DNA of 64,000 nucleotides from Apostichopus japonicus (lineage: Eukaryota > Echinodermata > Holothuroidea > Aspidochirotida > Stichopodidae). Under the pieces are notes generated by a model. The model was not told where the DNA came from. It worked only from the letters and a program-made list of their open reading frames with translations, and did not search any database. How positions within the stretch are numbered: position 1 is the stretch's first letter; the number at the start of each line of letters is the position of its first letter. Below, in pieces: positions 28,601 to 42,800 of the stretch. The stretch spans positions 28,673,501 through 28,737,500 of the forward strand of contig NC_092568.1 in the NCBI RefSeq assembly GCF_037975245.1, written 5' to 3'. The position numbers and the translations under genes were made by a program.

Positions 28601-31600
28601 GCGACACAGCTCCGATCTGTTCATGGAGGACATCTTGTTGATGGAGGAAGGCTTGGAGAGGGTCAAGAGCCTCCTTAAAGCCACCTTGGTTGCCTCCACT
28701 CTCACATCGGAAGAGGAGGAGGAGGAGGAGGCAAGGACTTCGAGGAGGGTGGTACAAACTTCGGGATGTTCCAAGAGTTCCTGTTGAGTGTCCTCTTCTC
28801 GACCGGTAGCAAATCCGGCATCTACAGTAGAAAAAAGTGTATCATGAATATGCATGAGTTAGTTACAGATAAAATAAGCTAAAGACAGTTCAAAAGAAAC
28901 TCATAAAGTATCCAATGCAGAAACAAAGCTGTGGATATTATAAATACACTTAAAAACAGACAAAATGTTAAGGCAGACAGTCCCACAGATAGGTGCCTAT
29001 TTCTCAACAGGAATTTGATCTCATGGATTAACATTGGTATATGCAGCTTGCTTATGATCTTCACTCATTGTACAATGACAAATCTTATTCTTTTCTTCTG
29101 TTTCTCACGCTCTTGGGATGTGGTCTTTGTGCTTGTGTGGAAGAACAAGTAAGCTGACATTTATAGAACTATCAATTTCAATCCTGTGCAACTTTACACA
29201 TTTTGAAGCATCATGCAACTCTTTACTTTCACAACACTGAAACAGAAAGTGCATTTGAACTTTGGCAATTTCCACATGACAGATGAGTAATGACTTTATA
29301 GAAGCATCAGTGATTTGGTTAAATTAGTTTAATAATCAGGAGACAAGTTGAGTACTAGGAAGTAAGTATCCCTGCCCTCATTAAAAATACAAAACAAGTG
29401 CCCTCTCTTCATATGTTGAAAGTTTCTCACAAATTATAAGAACAATGGCAATGAATGAACTATATGACGATGGGATTTTAGTATCAGATAAAACCAAAAA
29501 CATTGGACACTATCAATACAAAAAAGGTGAGTTAACACCATGAATATAGGCAATAAAAAGACAACAGTTCTTTCACTTCTAAATATGAAATCCATAGACA
29601 AAATATGGGAATTTTGAAAAATATTTAAATTATTTAAAAGAATAGTTGACATCTTTAGATACTTGAAGTAGTAGTAGTAGATATAAGCAACTATGGCTAT
29701 TTTAGAGAACATTTTTGAAGACATAGTTTTTGTTGCTACTAACTGTTTCCATGCCAATTTCTTTGCTGAGTGGGTAGAAATTTTATACAAGTAAAATACA
29801 AATGATAGGTCAGAGTTTGCTGATTGGAAGTATAATCAACTGTATTCACTACGGTACCCTGTACGTACCACAAGAAACTGCTGACTATTACGACACCACT
29901 GGACTTGGCTCTAGACTAGAATTATCTTTTTCAAACAAATTAGGGTAAAACAAACACACAGTTTACGTATCCAAACATGGAATAGTGTTGGAGGTGTTCA
30001 CTTTACTGGATAAAACGAATTCTTCACACACAAAGAACAAACAGGAAATGACCTACATCAAGATTAAGATACCTCTCAAGGGCCACAGATTCTGACATCA
30101 ATTGCAGTGAAGAAGATTTTGCGGTTAGTTTGCAAAACCATATTAAACTAATCTCTAATTTAACTCCCATTTTCAAGCAGAAAAGAATAAACTACTATGG
30201 ACAACCAAAAGCCATAACCTGTAGCCAGAGGTTCTTCATCGAAAAAAAAATTACGAGACCATTTCTGGCAACATTCAAGCACACCCAAGTTTGTTATAAC
30301 ATTTTAAGTATCACTTTTTGTTAAATTTGCAGCAATGTATAGTGGTCCAATTTGTGGCCACTAAAATATACAGTACATCAAAACATCACCTGTGTTACTT
30401 AGGTTTGACTTACATTACTACATCAAATCATGACCATAGGCACAGACTTGTGCACTTTGCAAATAAAACACTACATTCAATTTGTGAGACACAAAAGTTT
30501 CTGCATTTTCACTTAATTATGGTTAATGAACCAAAACGCATCAGTGATAAAACTGCAACTCCAGAGATCTCTTCGTAGCAGGGGAATATCTCCCCAGACA
30601 CCTGCCCACCCCCCCATCCCCCAGTTTTGGTAAAAAAAGGTACCCTTATTTCCATTTCCTTGAAAGTAGTAACACATGGAATCTAACAATAAATAAAAGC
30701 AGGATTGGGCACACAAGCTGATGATGAAGTGCTTTGTACTCAAGACTACAAACAGGCATTTGCTCTGGAAAAATTAATCTCTACAATCAAGTAAATTCTT
30801 ATGAAACAAGCTACACCAAATATGCAGATCAAGTGTTTACAGGGAAGAAAATGTTTTGTTTTGATAAATAGTAGAGCATAATATAGTATCCACATTTTAT
30901 GTGTGGTAATTTGTAGGTGTTTGAAATTGTTGTTTTTTTTTCATGAAATACTCAAGATACTACTGCACTGTGTACAAGCAACTGGCAGAAAACTTGGCGA
31001 TTTTGTCAAGTTTACATAACATTTTTTAGTTATCTGATCCCAGAAAAGTGATTCTCAGACTAGACGTCCCATCATACCTTCTTGATTTTTCTCAGCGTCG
31101 CTTTCGCTGTCTGCATCATAACCTTCTTCGGTACTCCACGGGTCACTCACATCACTTTGGCCATCACTGGTTTCAAAGATGTCTTCCCAAGAGCCTAAGA
31201 GGTTTCCATCATCCTCCTGGTGCTACAGGTGGAACGAAAAAAAAGGGATTGCACGATTCAAGCATGACATCTTTAGGTTGAGTTTGAGTTCATTTCCACA
31301 ACAGTACAATAAGAAAATACTTCATTTACTGCAATTACAATAAGGCTGTAGATGAAGCCAAAAAAGTACTCCCTTTACAAGAAAGGCAAACGAATAAAGG
31401 AAACAGAACAAGAAAAAATTATAGAGAATGAAGAATAGGGTAGTACCGACTACCCAAGTATTTAGTAGTAGTTATTACACAGAATGAGGCTCAACTTCCA
31501 GTAATGATACCTTAATATTGTAACATTTGTCTTTATATAATCTTTCATCATTTTCTTCAGGTAGAGTTACTAGTTCTGTGATAGCTTGCCCACCGATCTA

Positions 31601-34600
31601 TCTTACGTAAGGTAATAAATTGGTTGAATATATCCAGGGACCAACAATGTTATCGGAAACAAATACTCCTTTGTTTACTTATAATTGGCTGTCATTAATG
31701 GAACGATACACTAAATGAACACTAAATTACATACACAGATAAGATAGTTACTATATTGAGTTTGATTTAGGGTTCAAGTTTCACAGATAAGTCAACTGCA
31801 ATGTGTAGATACCTTCTTCCCATTTCTCAATAACCCTGAAAAAGCTTAAATGAGCACCAAATGATATGAATACATGTTACACACCCTTTAAATTTCAATT
31901 CTCAACATTAAAAATGTCTTCATAAAGCAACATATGGAATGCTGACTGGGAAATCATTAACACATTAGAGAGGGGGAGGAAGGGGAGGAAGGGGAGGAAG
32001 GGGAGGAAGGGGAGGAAGGGGAGGAAGGGGAGGAAGGGGAGGAAGGGGGGGAAGGGGCAGAAGGGGAGGAAGGGGAGGAAGGGGAGGAAGGGGAGGAAGG
32101 GGAGGAAGGGGAGGAAGGGGAGGAAGGGGAGGAAGGGGAGGAAGGGGAGGAAGGGGAGGAAGGGGAGGAAGGGGAGGAAGGGGAGGAAGGGGAGGAAGGG
32201 GAGGAAGGGGAGGAAGGGGAGGAAGGGGAGGAAGGGGAGGAAGGGGAGGAAGGGGAGGAAGGGGAGGAAGGGGAGGGAGGGGAGGGAGGGGAGGAAGGGG
32301 AGGAAGGGGAGGAAGGGGAGGAAGGGGAGGAAGGGGAGGAAGGGGAGGAAGGGGAGGAAGGGGAGGAAGGGGAGGAAGGGGAGGAAGGGGAGGAAGGGGA
32401 GGAAGGGGAGGAAGGGGAGGAAGGGGAGGAAGGGGAGGAAGGGGAGGAAGGGGAGGAAGGGGAGGAAGGGGAGGAAGGGGAGGAAGGGGAGGAAGGGGAG
32501 GAAGGGGAGGAAGGGGAGGAAGGGGAGGAGGGGGAGAGGGGGAGGAGGAGAGTGGATGGCAGTTAGTAAGCAGAAGTATCTTGCTTACCATGTTTCCCCA
32601 CTTGACACTCTCTTTCTATGGAACCAAGAGATTAGTAGGGATGAGACTAAAAGTTAAAATCAGATTTCAACAAATTAGTCAATAAAAACACAAGACCACA
32701 AACAAGGCAAAAACCTAATGCTTACCTGTCTGAAGACACAATGATTCTTGACATTGGATTCGTCACAAGGTTGATCCAGAGCGATTCTCATCAACGAAGA
32801 AACCAATCCCTGAGAAACTTCTTCATCTAAACAAACTTTGGTACTTGTCAAGTTATCTTTTAAGCACTGCAAGACCTGTGGAAACAAAGATTACAGCTTT
32901 ATTGCAGCTCATTTGTATTTGAAGTCATAACACCTTCAGCCACACAATTATACACTTGCAAACAAAACATATTTTTACTTTTTGTGTCAAGAGGTTTTAA
33001 CCCTGACAAAGTCAATTAAAATCTTTTCAAAAGAAACACCAGTGTTTAAAGCCTAGGCCTACAATGTTTATATCTGACGTACTTGAACCTAACCTAATTT
33101 ACATGTGAGTATTACATGTTAGAGTTTATTATAGCAATTACCAGCTATGGCTAACTATAAGCTTGTCGCTTCTGCATGAGAGAGAGTAAATGCTCCACAG
33201 TGTCCCTCCACTAAGCACTTAACCACTTAAGATTGACCGCAGTTATAAGTGACACATGGATTTGTAGTTTTAGAAGTGAAGCACAAGCAGATACTTTAAA
33301 AGAATTGTTCAGGTGGCTATTTTATCCAAATGCTATTTTGTGTGTTATCTACTGCAAAAGCTAACTTATTATACTGTTAAGAACTAGCAAAAGTTTATAA
33401 CATGAATACAATACTTTAAAACTACATGACATGAAATTGTCATAAAGTGAAACAAGATGGAAGGCAATAATGGGTAGTTTTTTTTTAATTTTTATAAACC
33501 TGTAGCTCACCTCAGCATACACTGCATCATTTTTAAGGTTCAGAAGCACCCTTGTGATAGCTTCCACCAGTCCTAAGGAGAGCATGACCCTTGACCTAGT
33601 CTCGTTCTCCTCCTCCTCCTCCTTGTCGTCATTTTGATCACAAGCCTCTTCATCTTCTACTTTAGTAATATGAAATAACGAATTAAGAGAAACCCTGAAT
33701 ATCCTAAGACAAAACTTCAACAAAGCTACTACTCTCGCTGTTTCCAGTTTCGTTTTGAAAGTTTCAACAAAGATAGGGCTGATAGACACAATGTTACTGC
33801 AAGTTCTCCACACAGATGTACAGAGAGACAGTTTGGCAGTATCAATCCATTGGTCAGCCTCGATGCTGCTCCTATCGCTGGGCCTGCCCACGAAGGATGT
33901 GACGTCTGGAACACTGCTGCTCCCTGAAATCTTTCTGATTGAAGTCGGAGAGATCGGGAAACTTTCTCTCATGGAGGAAAATGCAGACTCGATGCTCTGT
34001 GAGACAAACTGCTCTCTCGGACTTGACACCCAAACATACGATTTCAACTTGTCATCTATGTCACCAGGGGAAGAGCTCTGTGATCCGATCGGAGACAATT
34101 CTGTAGAAGACTCTGTGCTCTTGATCCCTTCCCAGGGTGATATTTTCTGTATGATGTCAAAGAAGAGTTGTATAACAGCTTGGTCGGTGATGGATGAGGG
34201 CACCTCATCAGAACTGGACTGAAGGTCACTGGTCTGGTACGTACCTGCACTCAATCCACTGTCGTACGTCTGAGCCCTCTTTCGACTTTTCATGCTCTTT
34301 TCTGCGTGTTTCTGAGACACGCCCACCATGACCTCAAAGATTTTCAGGATGTGAGACCGTGTGGCGTCGAGTTCTATCAGATGAATGGCGTGTGGCAGAC
34401 CGAGCTGAAGTAGAAACAGTTCCTCCGCAGAATTGAATTTGAGGAGCAGTGGTAGCGCGCAGTAGCAGTGTTGCAACGCTGCCTCTGGAACGACGTCGGA
34501 GGACACCACACCAAACAGATCATCATCCACAGCATTCACATGTTCAAAGACTGGAATGTACACCTTATTGTACAGGGCTTGTTTTAACTGTGTGCTTCCA

Positions 34601-36686
34601 TGTCTCACTAAGAAGGCAAGGTGTTTGGCGACCAGAATACTCAAGGGAGCACTTTGACCGATTAGTAAGCTTTTGTATTCTCCGACAGCCTCCCACAATG
34701 GTATGTAATTACCGCTGGCATCGTTGGTGCTATTCCCGTCGTTTCTTGATACACGCCCCTTCGAGGCTCTTAACTTGGCTCCTTTCTTGCCTCTGCACTC
34801 ATCACAAAGGTCAACTAGATTTGCTTTGTCCATATTACCTCCACTAAGCTGTTCCAGTATCAATTTAGCCAAAATCTTCAAGGCAAGGGAAGATAGAGAC
34901 AGAGACCAATTAGGAAGACACTCTAGGATCTGACGAATTAAAACCTCTTCTGGCAAACAGCAACAGATGCCAAACTGGTCGAGTACCGACAATATTTTAA
35001 ATGCCGTCCAGGGGCAGTGAGCCCTCTTTATGAGATGGAGACAGAGCTCTACCGCTCGAACCAGGCAGCACTTCCGATGGGATGCGGAGGTCTCTGTTGG
35101 GCTGCTTGGCATGAGAGAAGTGGACCCTTTCATCTCTTTGACTTTCGTGTACGGAATCCCTAGTAGATTATGATGGTGATGCATGTAACTAGTGTAATCA
35201 CAATGCTGATGGCTTCTTTTCAAACAGTGGAATTTGTGCAGGTACTCCAGTTTGGCGCGCTTCGCGGCGGTGACAAGTTTTCGTAGACCGCATGCGAGAT
35301 CGTTTATACATTCTTTTGCATGTTCCTTCATTTCTCCGTTGCACGTTTCCATGAAGAGCATCGTATCTAGCTGTAGAATGGTATTCTGAAGTATGGTGAA
35401 GCCATCGGACACCTCAAATTCCCACAACATAGCGACAGCTTGGGTTATGACCGTTTGGTCGTCCTGGCAACGAAACAGTATTGTAGATAATATCATGAGA
35501 ATACCTTCCAGTATCTCCGTAACAACAGTCAAATCTCTCTCTGTTGACTTGAGCTCAAGAGCTCCTGATGAAGGAAGCTCTTTGGTAACACTATCTCTAC
35601 TTTCTTCAAAGACATCTGCTTCAAATTCAAGATCGTCCCCGTCTATACCGAGAGGTGGAGAAGCAATCTGAATAGGGCGCTTCTCAAAGGGAGCAAAAAC
35701 CGACAATTTTTTGTTGATGGCGATGGCCAGGGATAGCAAAGAGCTAATAGTACCAGCCTTGGCTAAAGTTGACACTCTTTGGTGGTTCACTCCAGAAGAA
35801 AGACACAATTTAAGAAGCAACCTGAGTACCAACCTCTGAAGCTTGCTGAGGTTACCGGCAAAGAGATCTGTTTGCACCGTACCATCGCTGGTGAATCCAA
35901 GTTGCTGGAGATCCGATAAAAACTTTGTCAAATACGGGGCAAGAAACTGGCCTAAGGCATTCCGCGAAGCTAAGTGCATGACTTCACTGGTACACAATCC
36001 TTCCAAAAGTGAGAGCAAGGTGATGCTCAGGTCCACCACGGAAGTACTCTGAGAGACGATGTGTACACCGCTGACGTGTACATGCCTTTGCATAATCTGA
36101 CTAGCACACTGAAAGAGATATACAGGGAAAGCACTACTAAATGATAACCTCTCTGGTCTGTGATGATGATGATTATGATGATGATGATGGTCCAACGTCT
36201 CCGGCCGGGATCTTCTTCTCGACCTCTGTTTTCTGTGTTCGTTCTCCGAGTCTGAACTGTCAAATGTCAGTTTGTGGTTCGGGAGAGACTCACTCCTCGC
36301 AGAACGTTTCACCGGTGCACTCCCACTGTTGGATTTCATGGCGACAGCATCCTTCAAGGAAGTTACTGACGAATGAAAATTGGCAGTAAATTCTTCAGAG
36401 GACAAGGAGCTCGAACGTCGGCACTTCTTTGTGACAAAAATCTTCTGAAGGCTCGGTATTCTGAGTGATGATGAACCTTGAATAATCAAGAAGAAAATCA
36501 AATGCCACATCAAGAAAGACGGAGTAAACGTGTTCATACATATTTTGTGATTATGAGATGTTTGTTAATATCATTAGTCTTCTTCCTGATATTTACCGAG
36601 TTTTCTCATTGACTGCATGTGAACAATCATTTTCAAAGCATTTCCCAAAACACCATAAAAGATATGTTTAAACCATACAGATACAC

Positions 36687-36736
<50 letters not shown>

Positions 36737-36821
36737 ATATATATATCTATATATATATATATATATCTATATATATATATCTATATATATATATGTATAC
36801 ATATATATCTATATATATATA

Positions 36822-36869
<48 letters not shown>

Positions 36870-39800
36870 TATATAAATATAAACTTGCTCCATTTGTGAG
36901 AAGTATTGGGGTTACAAGTCATGTCAGAGGCTGCCATGCTGTCAGTGTGTGATGTGATAGTGACACTAGGTGATGAACCTGGTACTTATCCTTTCTTTGA
37001 AATTTTGACTTTTATGGAGTATATTAACAGAATTGACACTGAAAATAACAACAGTACTCAGTCATGCAACGAACTTTCGTACTTTTAAGATTCAGCAATC
37101 ACAAAACCAAACTTTGTTGCAGAAAATAAACATTGTAATGATTTAAATAATATCAACATTAACAATTCAAATCATTTATGTGGCTCAATGATGTCATGTA
37201 TAAACTCAGGTTCAAGGCTTCAGTCTTGCTAATGGGTGGACATTAAAGCTGCAAGTTCACCTATACGGAAGTAACTTGTAAGTTTGCTTGGGGGATTTAC
37301 TAGTCAATGGTGTCTCTCTTACATCTATAGACTCATGTTGATGCTTCGGTTTGCTTGTCCTTGTAGGGTGTTCAATAGTAAGTAAATTTGCTTTCATATT
37401 CATAAAGTTTATACTGATTTAGACTTCCTCAAGTCTTCTTGCACGTGAAGAAACATAGAAACTGTGATATGTTCCAAACTAAGGCTGCACGGCTTTGGCT
37501 CAAGTAAAAACCCGGACAATTTTGACTTACCCACTGGCATCTATGTATCAAGTATGAACTATGCCCAAGTTCAGTTAGTGCGTTCTCTTGTTTACAAGTT
37601 ATTTGAGGTTTGACCTCTGTTGACCTCAAATGACCATTGAACTCCACCATTTTTAACAGGTTTATGTACTCACCAATGGGGTACCAGATACTTAATATCA
37701 TCTTACACCAACATGTACAGTTTTAGTTATCATGTTTACAAGCCCAGGTATCGTATCATACACACACACACATCATTACTAGCCCATAGATTCCTTTTGT
37801 CTTTTGGCAAAGAATCAAAATATACAAAGATAAACAAAATTTGATCACAGTCAGCACATCCATGGATCAGTGGTCTAATCATCATTTGGTGTGGTATCTT
37901 TCTTACTTGGATTTCAACAAGGCTCTAAGAATCTTTTCTTCATTTTATTTTTGCAGTTAACTTCCAAACACACAGCACAAATCATTTAAGGGAAAAACCG
38001 ATTAGATTGTTTATTTACTTTTCTAAATAAGCTATGTAGATTAGCTTATCATTCCTTGAAGTTCCTTCTACATGGAAACACTCCACAGCTGGGTGAACAA
38101 CAAGACACTAATTAACCAATGATTACACAAACAACATAGACAGTTGTGATCAGCCAAGCTGCAAAAATCATTTATAGAATATCTTTGTTTTTCAACCATT
38201 TCCCCTGTACTACCTCTATCTTTTCTTCTTTTCTTCACCTCTTGGCTACATACCAGGTCCAAGATATAATCAAGGAGAATTTAGCCCTGTTGTTGTGTGT
38301 TATGAATGTAATTTGAAACAATAGTATTAAGCATTTAGTAGCAGCACTGCACATCACACAGCTTATGGCTTTGCTCCTTTGCTTCTAAGTAAACCAACCT
38401 CCACTTCCTGTGTGGTAATCGCAAGTGTTGGGTCTGACACCAAGCACAGAGTCACATGTAAAAGTGAATGAGTTCAAAATCAGGTTATTGCTGAGCACCC
38501 AGAGCTGGGTCTCATCCGTAATGCTAATGGGAACTTGGTTATTAAAAGGACGTTCATTTTGGTGAAATGAAGAGAATGCCACATTAGGATCATCGCTTTT
38601 AATAAATCTGAATGTAGAAATGGATCTCTTCTATGATTGTAGGCAATGGAATTGCTTCTATGCAAAATGTTCTAAATCATTCAAATAATACATTCCTCAG
38701 AATCACATGTAGGGAATAACTAAATGAGAGAAATAACATAAACCTGTTAATTTAGCAGTTAGTATGAAAAGTAAACAATACTGAGTACATTTGTTATACT
38801 TTAGAGTTCTGAAAATTCTCGCCCACATTCTCTTTTATTCATTCGATGCAAAAAATACTCAGACCCCTTGCAGACCTGCCCCCTATCCCTCTCACCCTTT
38901 CATTCCTCTGGCAAAATGATGTAAGAGAGTGGAGATTATGAAATAAGTTATAGTTGAGACACAATAACTGTTTAAGTCGAGCTAACTGTTTGAAGCTCTA
39001 TGTTTTCTAAAAGCATTTCGTTCATTCTGAAAGACTACACGAGGGAAAACATGAACTAGTGAATCAGCCAGCCCATCAGTGTGGAAGTTGGTCAGGCGTG
39101 AACTTACACACGATTATGTCACTTTAATGCGGTGATTGTTAATTGGTATTGATCGGGTATGGAGCCCTTCATGACCGATTATGACGGCGGGCTATGTAGA
39201 AACGCTGGACAGCCCAATTATTAAAATGTCACTTACTCAATCTTTGTTTGTCATATGAACAGGAACTGAGACACTCCTCAAAGAGAGCAACAAGCAGAAG
39301 TATGAACTCATCCTTGCAAGAAAGAGCCTGAAATAGACACAAGAAAAAGGGGGGAAGGGTAAATGAATACCAGAAAACTGATTGGAAAATGACACACTTG
39401 AAAACAGAAAAGAACATTTGAAACAGTGACCACAGGGTTAAATTTCCATTGGATTCAAAAATTGGATTCAAGGGAAATTAGACTTTTTATTCCTATATAT
39501 TTAGTAAATAATAGTAGGATGTCTTCACTGTACACGCACTCTGCACATACACCGTATTAAAGTACAGCCAGTTTGCCCTTATTCAGTGTGATAATCTCAT
39601 TCAAAATCTGTTGAAATTTTTCAGAAAATCTCTTTTCGTTTCCAAGATATACACATTTAATGCTTTGATAAATCAGGGGAAACTCATTAAATATGTGCCA
39701 ATTATGATGTGGAGTGTTTCTGTTTTCTTATTTTAGCCCAAGTTACTGGAGTTACCCCCTAATTATAAGGCCACATATATTATTTGAATAAATGTGATGT

Positions 39801-42800
39801 TCCTCTTTTCAAAGAAGACAAAATAAATATTTCCAAAAATCAACTTAGGCCATAAACCTGTGTTCAGTGTCCTTGAAATGAAGGTTGTGAAAACAAAGGG
39901 ATAACATAACAGAAAACTAGGCAGTCACTCCCTGTACAACATCAGTGTGCATAGTTACATATGTTTATAACTAGAATTGAGAAAAGACTTGTGAAATGGT
40001 CAATTTTTAATGGATTTTGATGGGAGTTGCAGCTATTTTCATGATGTGTAACGCCTATGAGAGTAATTAGGACAATGTTGTTCATTGGTGTCCGTTGACC
40101 TTTAAGAATTTAGTACGGCATCACACATTGAAATTTCACTTGAACTTGCACCAGCAACCTGAGCAAATTCACTACGCTCACACTAATATAAAATAGGGTG
40201 TTACACACTCAAATTATGGCATTATATGGGTCAATTTTCAATAATAAAAATAGTACATCTTTAAAGCTATCGGAAAATTAAATTTTCATGTGATGTAAAA
40301 GAGCCTCAAAAAATGTTTGTTTCAGTACTAGAATATCTGATATTAGTTGAAAATTAACCAAATTAACTGGATGGAATTTGCCACACACCATCTTTATAGA
40401 GTTTCAAAGGTTACCATATATCTATGTATATAAACCAAATGAATTGAAGACATATACACATACACATTAAAAAATTTGTGAAAGAACAACTTTAAACTGA
40501 TGTGTATATCAGCATGTAGGCTACACATTGAACAATGTACAGAATATTGCAGATAAAGATTAAAACTAAATTTACATACCTATAAAAATGTATGCTACTC
40601 CACACTTTTGTTTAACTGTTATCAACACAGCCTGACTCCATAATGAAAATTTATCCAAGCATGCTTACAAACTTTTATAAACTTGATCTCAAGAACTTTG
40701 GAGTTGCTATCAGTTATCCTCAAACTACCTAATAAACTAATTATTATAACTTTTAAAGTGAAGGAGCACACAAAATCAGGTTTTATCACCTTGTTATCTT
40801 TAGAAGTCCAATTAAGTGAGTAAGGTCACTGCAAGGTAAATTGTGAATATAACAAAATTAAAATCAATCTCCATCTTAAATCAACAAAGTTGTTAACCCT
40901 CGACTGACTGTTGGTTAAAGGGAGTCTTGTACATATTCATGGCAATCTATAAAAAAAACAGAATTCACCCAGTACTGCCAATTTCTTCTGTAATGCTCCT
41001 TCATATCCCACTTCAAAGAAACTCATTTTGACAGTGTGAGCACTGAGCAGTATGAACATCATGTTTCGGTTAAGTAAAGTTAAGAAACTGTTTGCACTGT
41101 CAGTAATAGTGCTTTGAAGCATGATTTGCAAGGCAAGTACAGAGTGGTATTAGCATAAGGATATGGTCCCAACTGGCTTGAAAGAATTGGAAGACATGCT
41201 TATGTGCTATGCCATCATACAGAAAGCTAAATTTTGACATGTAGGGTAGATACACTATCATGTATAAAGACTGTAGCCTACTCCCATTACACTAAATCAA
41301 AAACACATGTCATGAATGAATAAACTGGTACAGAATCTAAATTAAGTATATAGAAGAAAATTGAAGATTTGTTTAACATTGTTTTGTAATAACTAAACAA
41401 TGATAGTTACCTTCCGGGCCGATTATCACATCTGTGATGGGTCATTCACATACACCAAAAGACCTGTTAATACATTACATCCTATGCATTCCAAGCATGT
41501 AACTCTTGGTTAAGATTTTTTTTTTACATTAGCATTAAATAAAAACAGCCAAATTAAAAAGAGAAATAAGTAAAACATGAACTGGAAACTGATTAATAAA
41601 ATATAAATCCTGAGAACACTGACTTTAAATCATGTTCTAGAAAGTTGATTTTTTTCTTTGCCATATCAAAATTAAAAATTTACTTCAAGGTTGTCAATTT
41701 TTTTAAATGAATACTTTATGATAATTTATAACCAATATATACGTAACATTTATTTCACTTATCCCACCAGATGCTTTCCCTTTGAAAATGACTAAAAATC
41801 CAAAATTCTATTAAAACCTGGAAGTAAATGGACACCTTCTCAACAGCACGATGGAGGAACCCCTTTATAAAGATAAACAAATTCTTTTCATACTTGTTGA
41901 TCTCATACCTGTCTGGATAAAGTACACAGAGCATTGAGCAGCAACCAGCCGGTGTCAAACATTAAATATTTGAGGTGACGACTAAGTCCACAGATTTCGT
42001 CTGCACGTGTACTCGGTGGGAAGGACGCCTCCACCTGAATGTCATGCATCAGCTTTCTGGCCAAAATGTTAAAGGCACTGTGTATGTCAGAGCTGCGTGA
42101 AGATAAATGAAAAATCGAGAGATAAGACACAAGCATAATTCCCTTGGCAAGAATGTTTTAAATATAAACTTTCCAGGATTAGATGACAGCAAGGTGTTAT
42201 GATGTCAAACGAAGTACTAAGCTTTTATTACTCATAGTTTTAAAGGTACAACAGTTTTTTCACTACAAACATGTATAGCTAATAACAATGCTATTTTAAG
42301 GTAGATATTTAACCCTAACCTGATGACAATCATAAAAGTTTGCTTAGGGTTGATGAAATGAACCACATAAATCTAGACACAATTTTCTCTTGCTTAGGAG
42401 TCTATGGGGATTTGACATTCCTTTTAGTGCAAAGTAGAGACTTATAGACAATAGTAAGTTAGGCATTAGTATATACAAAAATAACAAGACTTCACTGTTC
42501 ACTGAATAAACTGAACTCTTTAAGAAAAACAGATCAATGGAGATTTTCTATAAAAAATTCACAATGGGCATTGAAATTCTGAGGACTGGTAAAAACTATT
42601 GCAGGGTAATTGCAGGTTAAACCTAATATTGCAACAAACTTTATTAAAAGCTGCAAATAAATTTTCATTAACCAACCTGAAATTTAAGAGGTCTTCGTTT
42701 TCAATGCCTTTACTGTGGGACATAGCGACCAGAAGATGGAGAAAATCTTCCAGGCACCTCTGCTGCTTCTGAAAATGGCAAAACCAACAAACCATCTTAC

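Noticed and set aside
31965-32591. 208-codon Pro/Leu repeat ORF
   Set aside because: It is the complement of the 9-bp polypurine intronic array and has no coding support.
36477-36537. Upstream ATG giving a hydrophobic N-terminus to the giant LYST ORF (apparent signal peptide)
   Set aside because: The codons are intron read-through before the acceptor at 36477; exon 4 joins in phase and matches vertebrate LYST.
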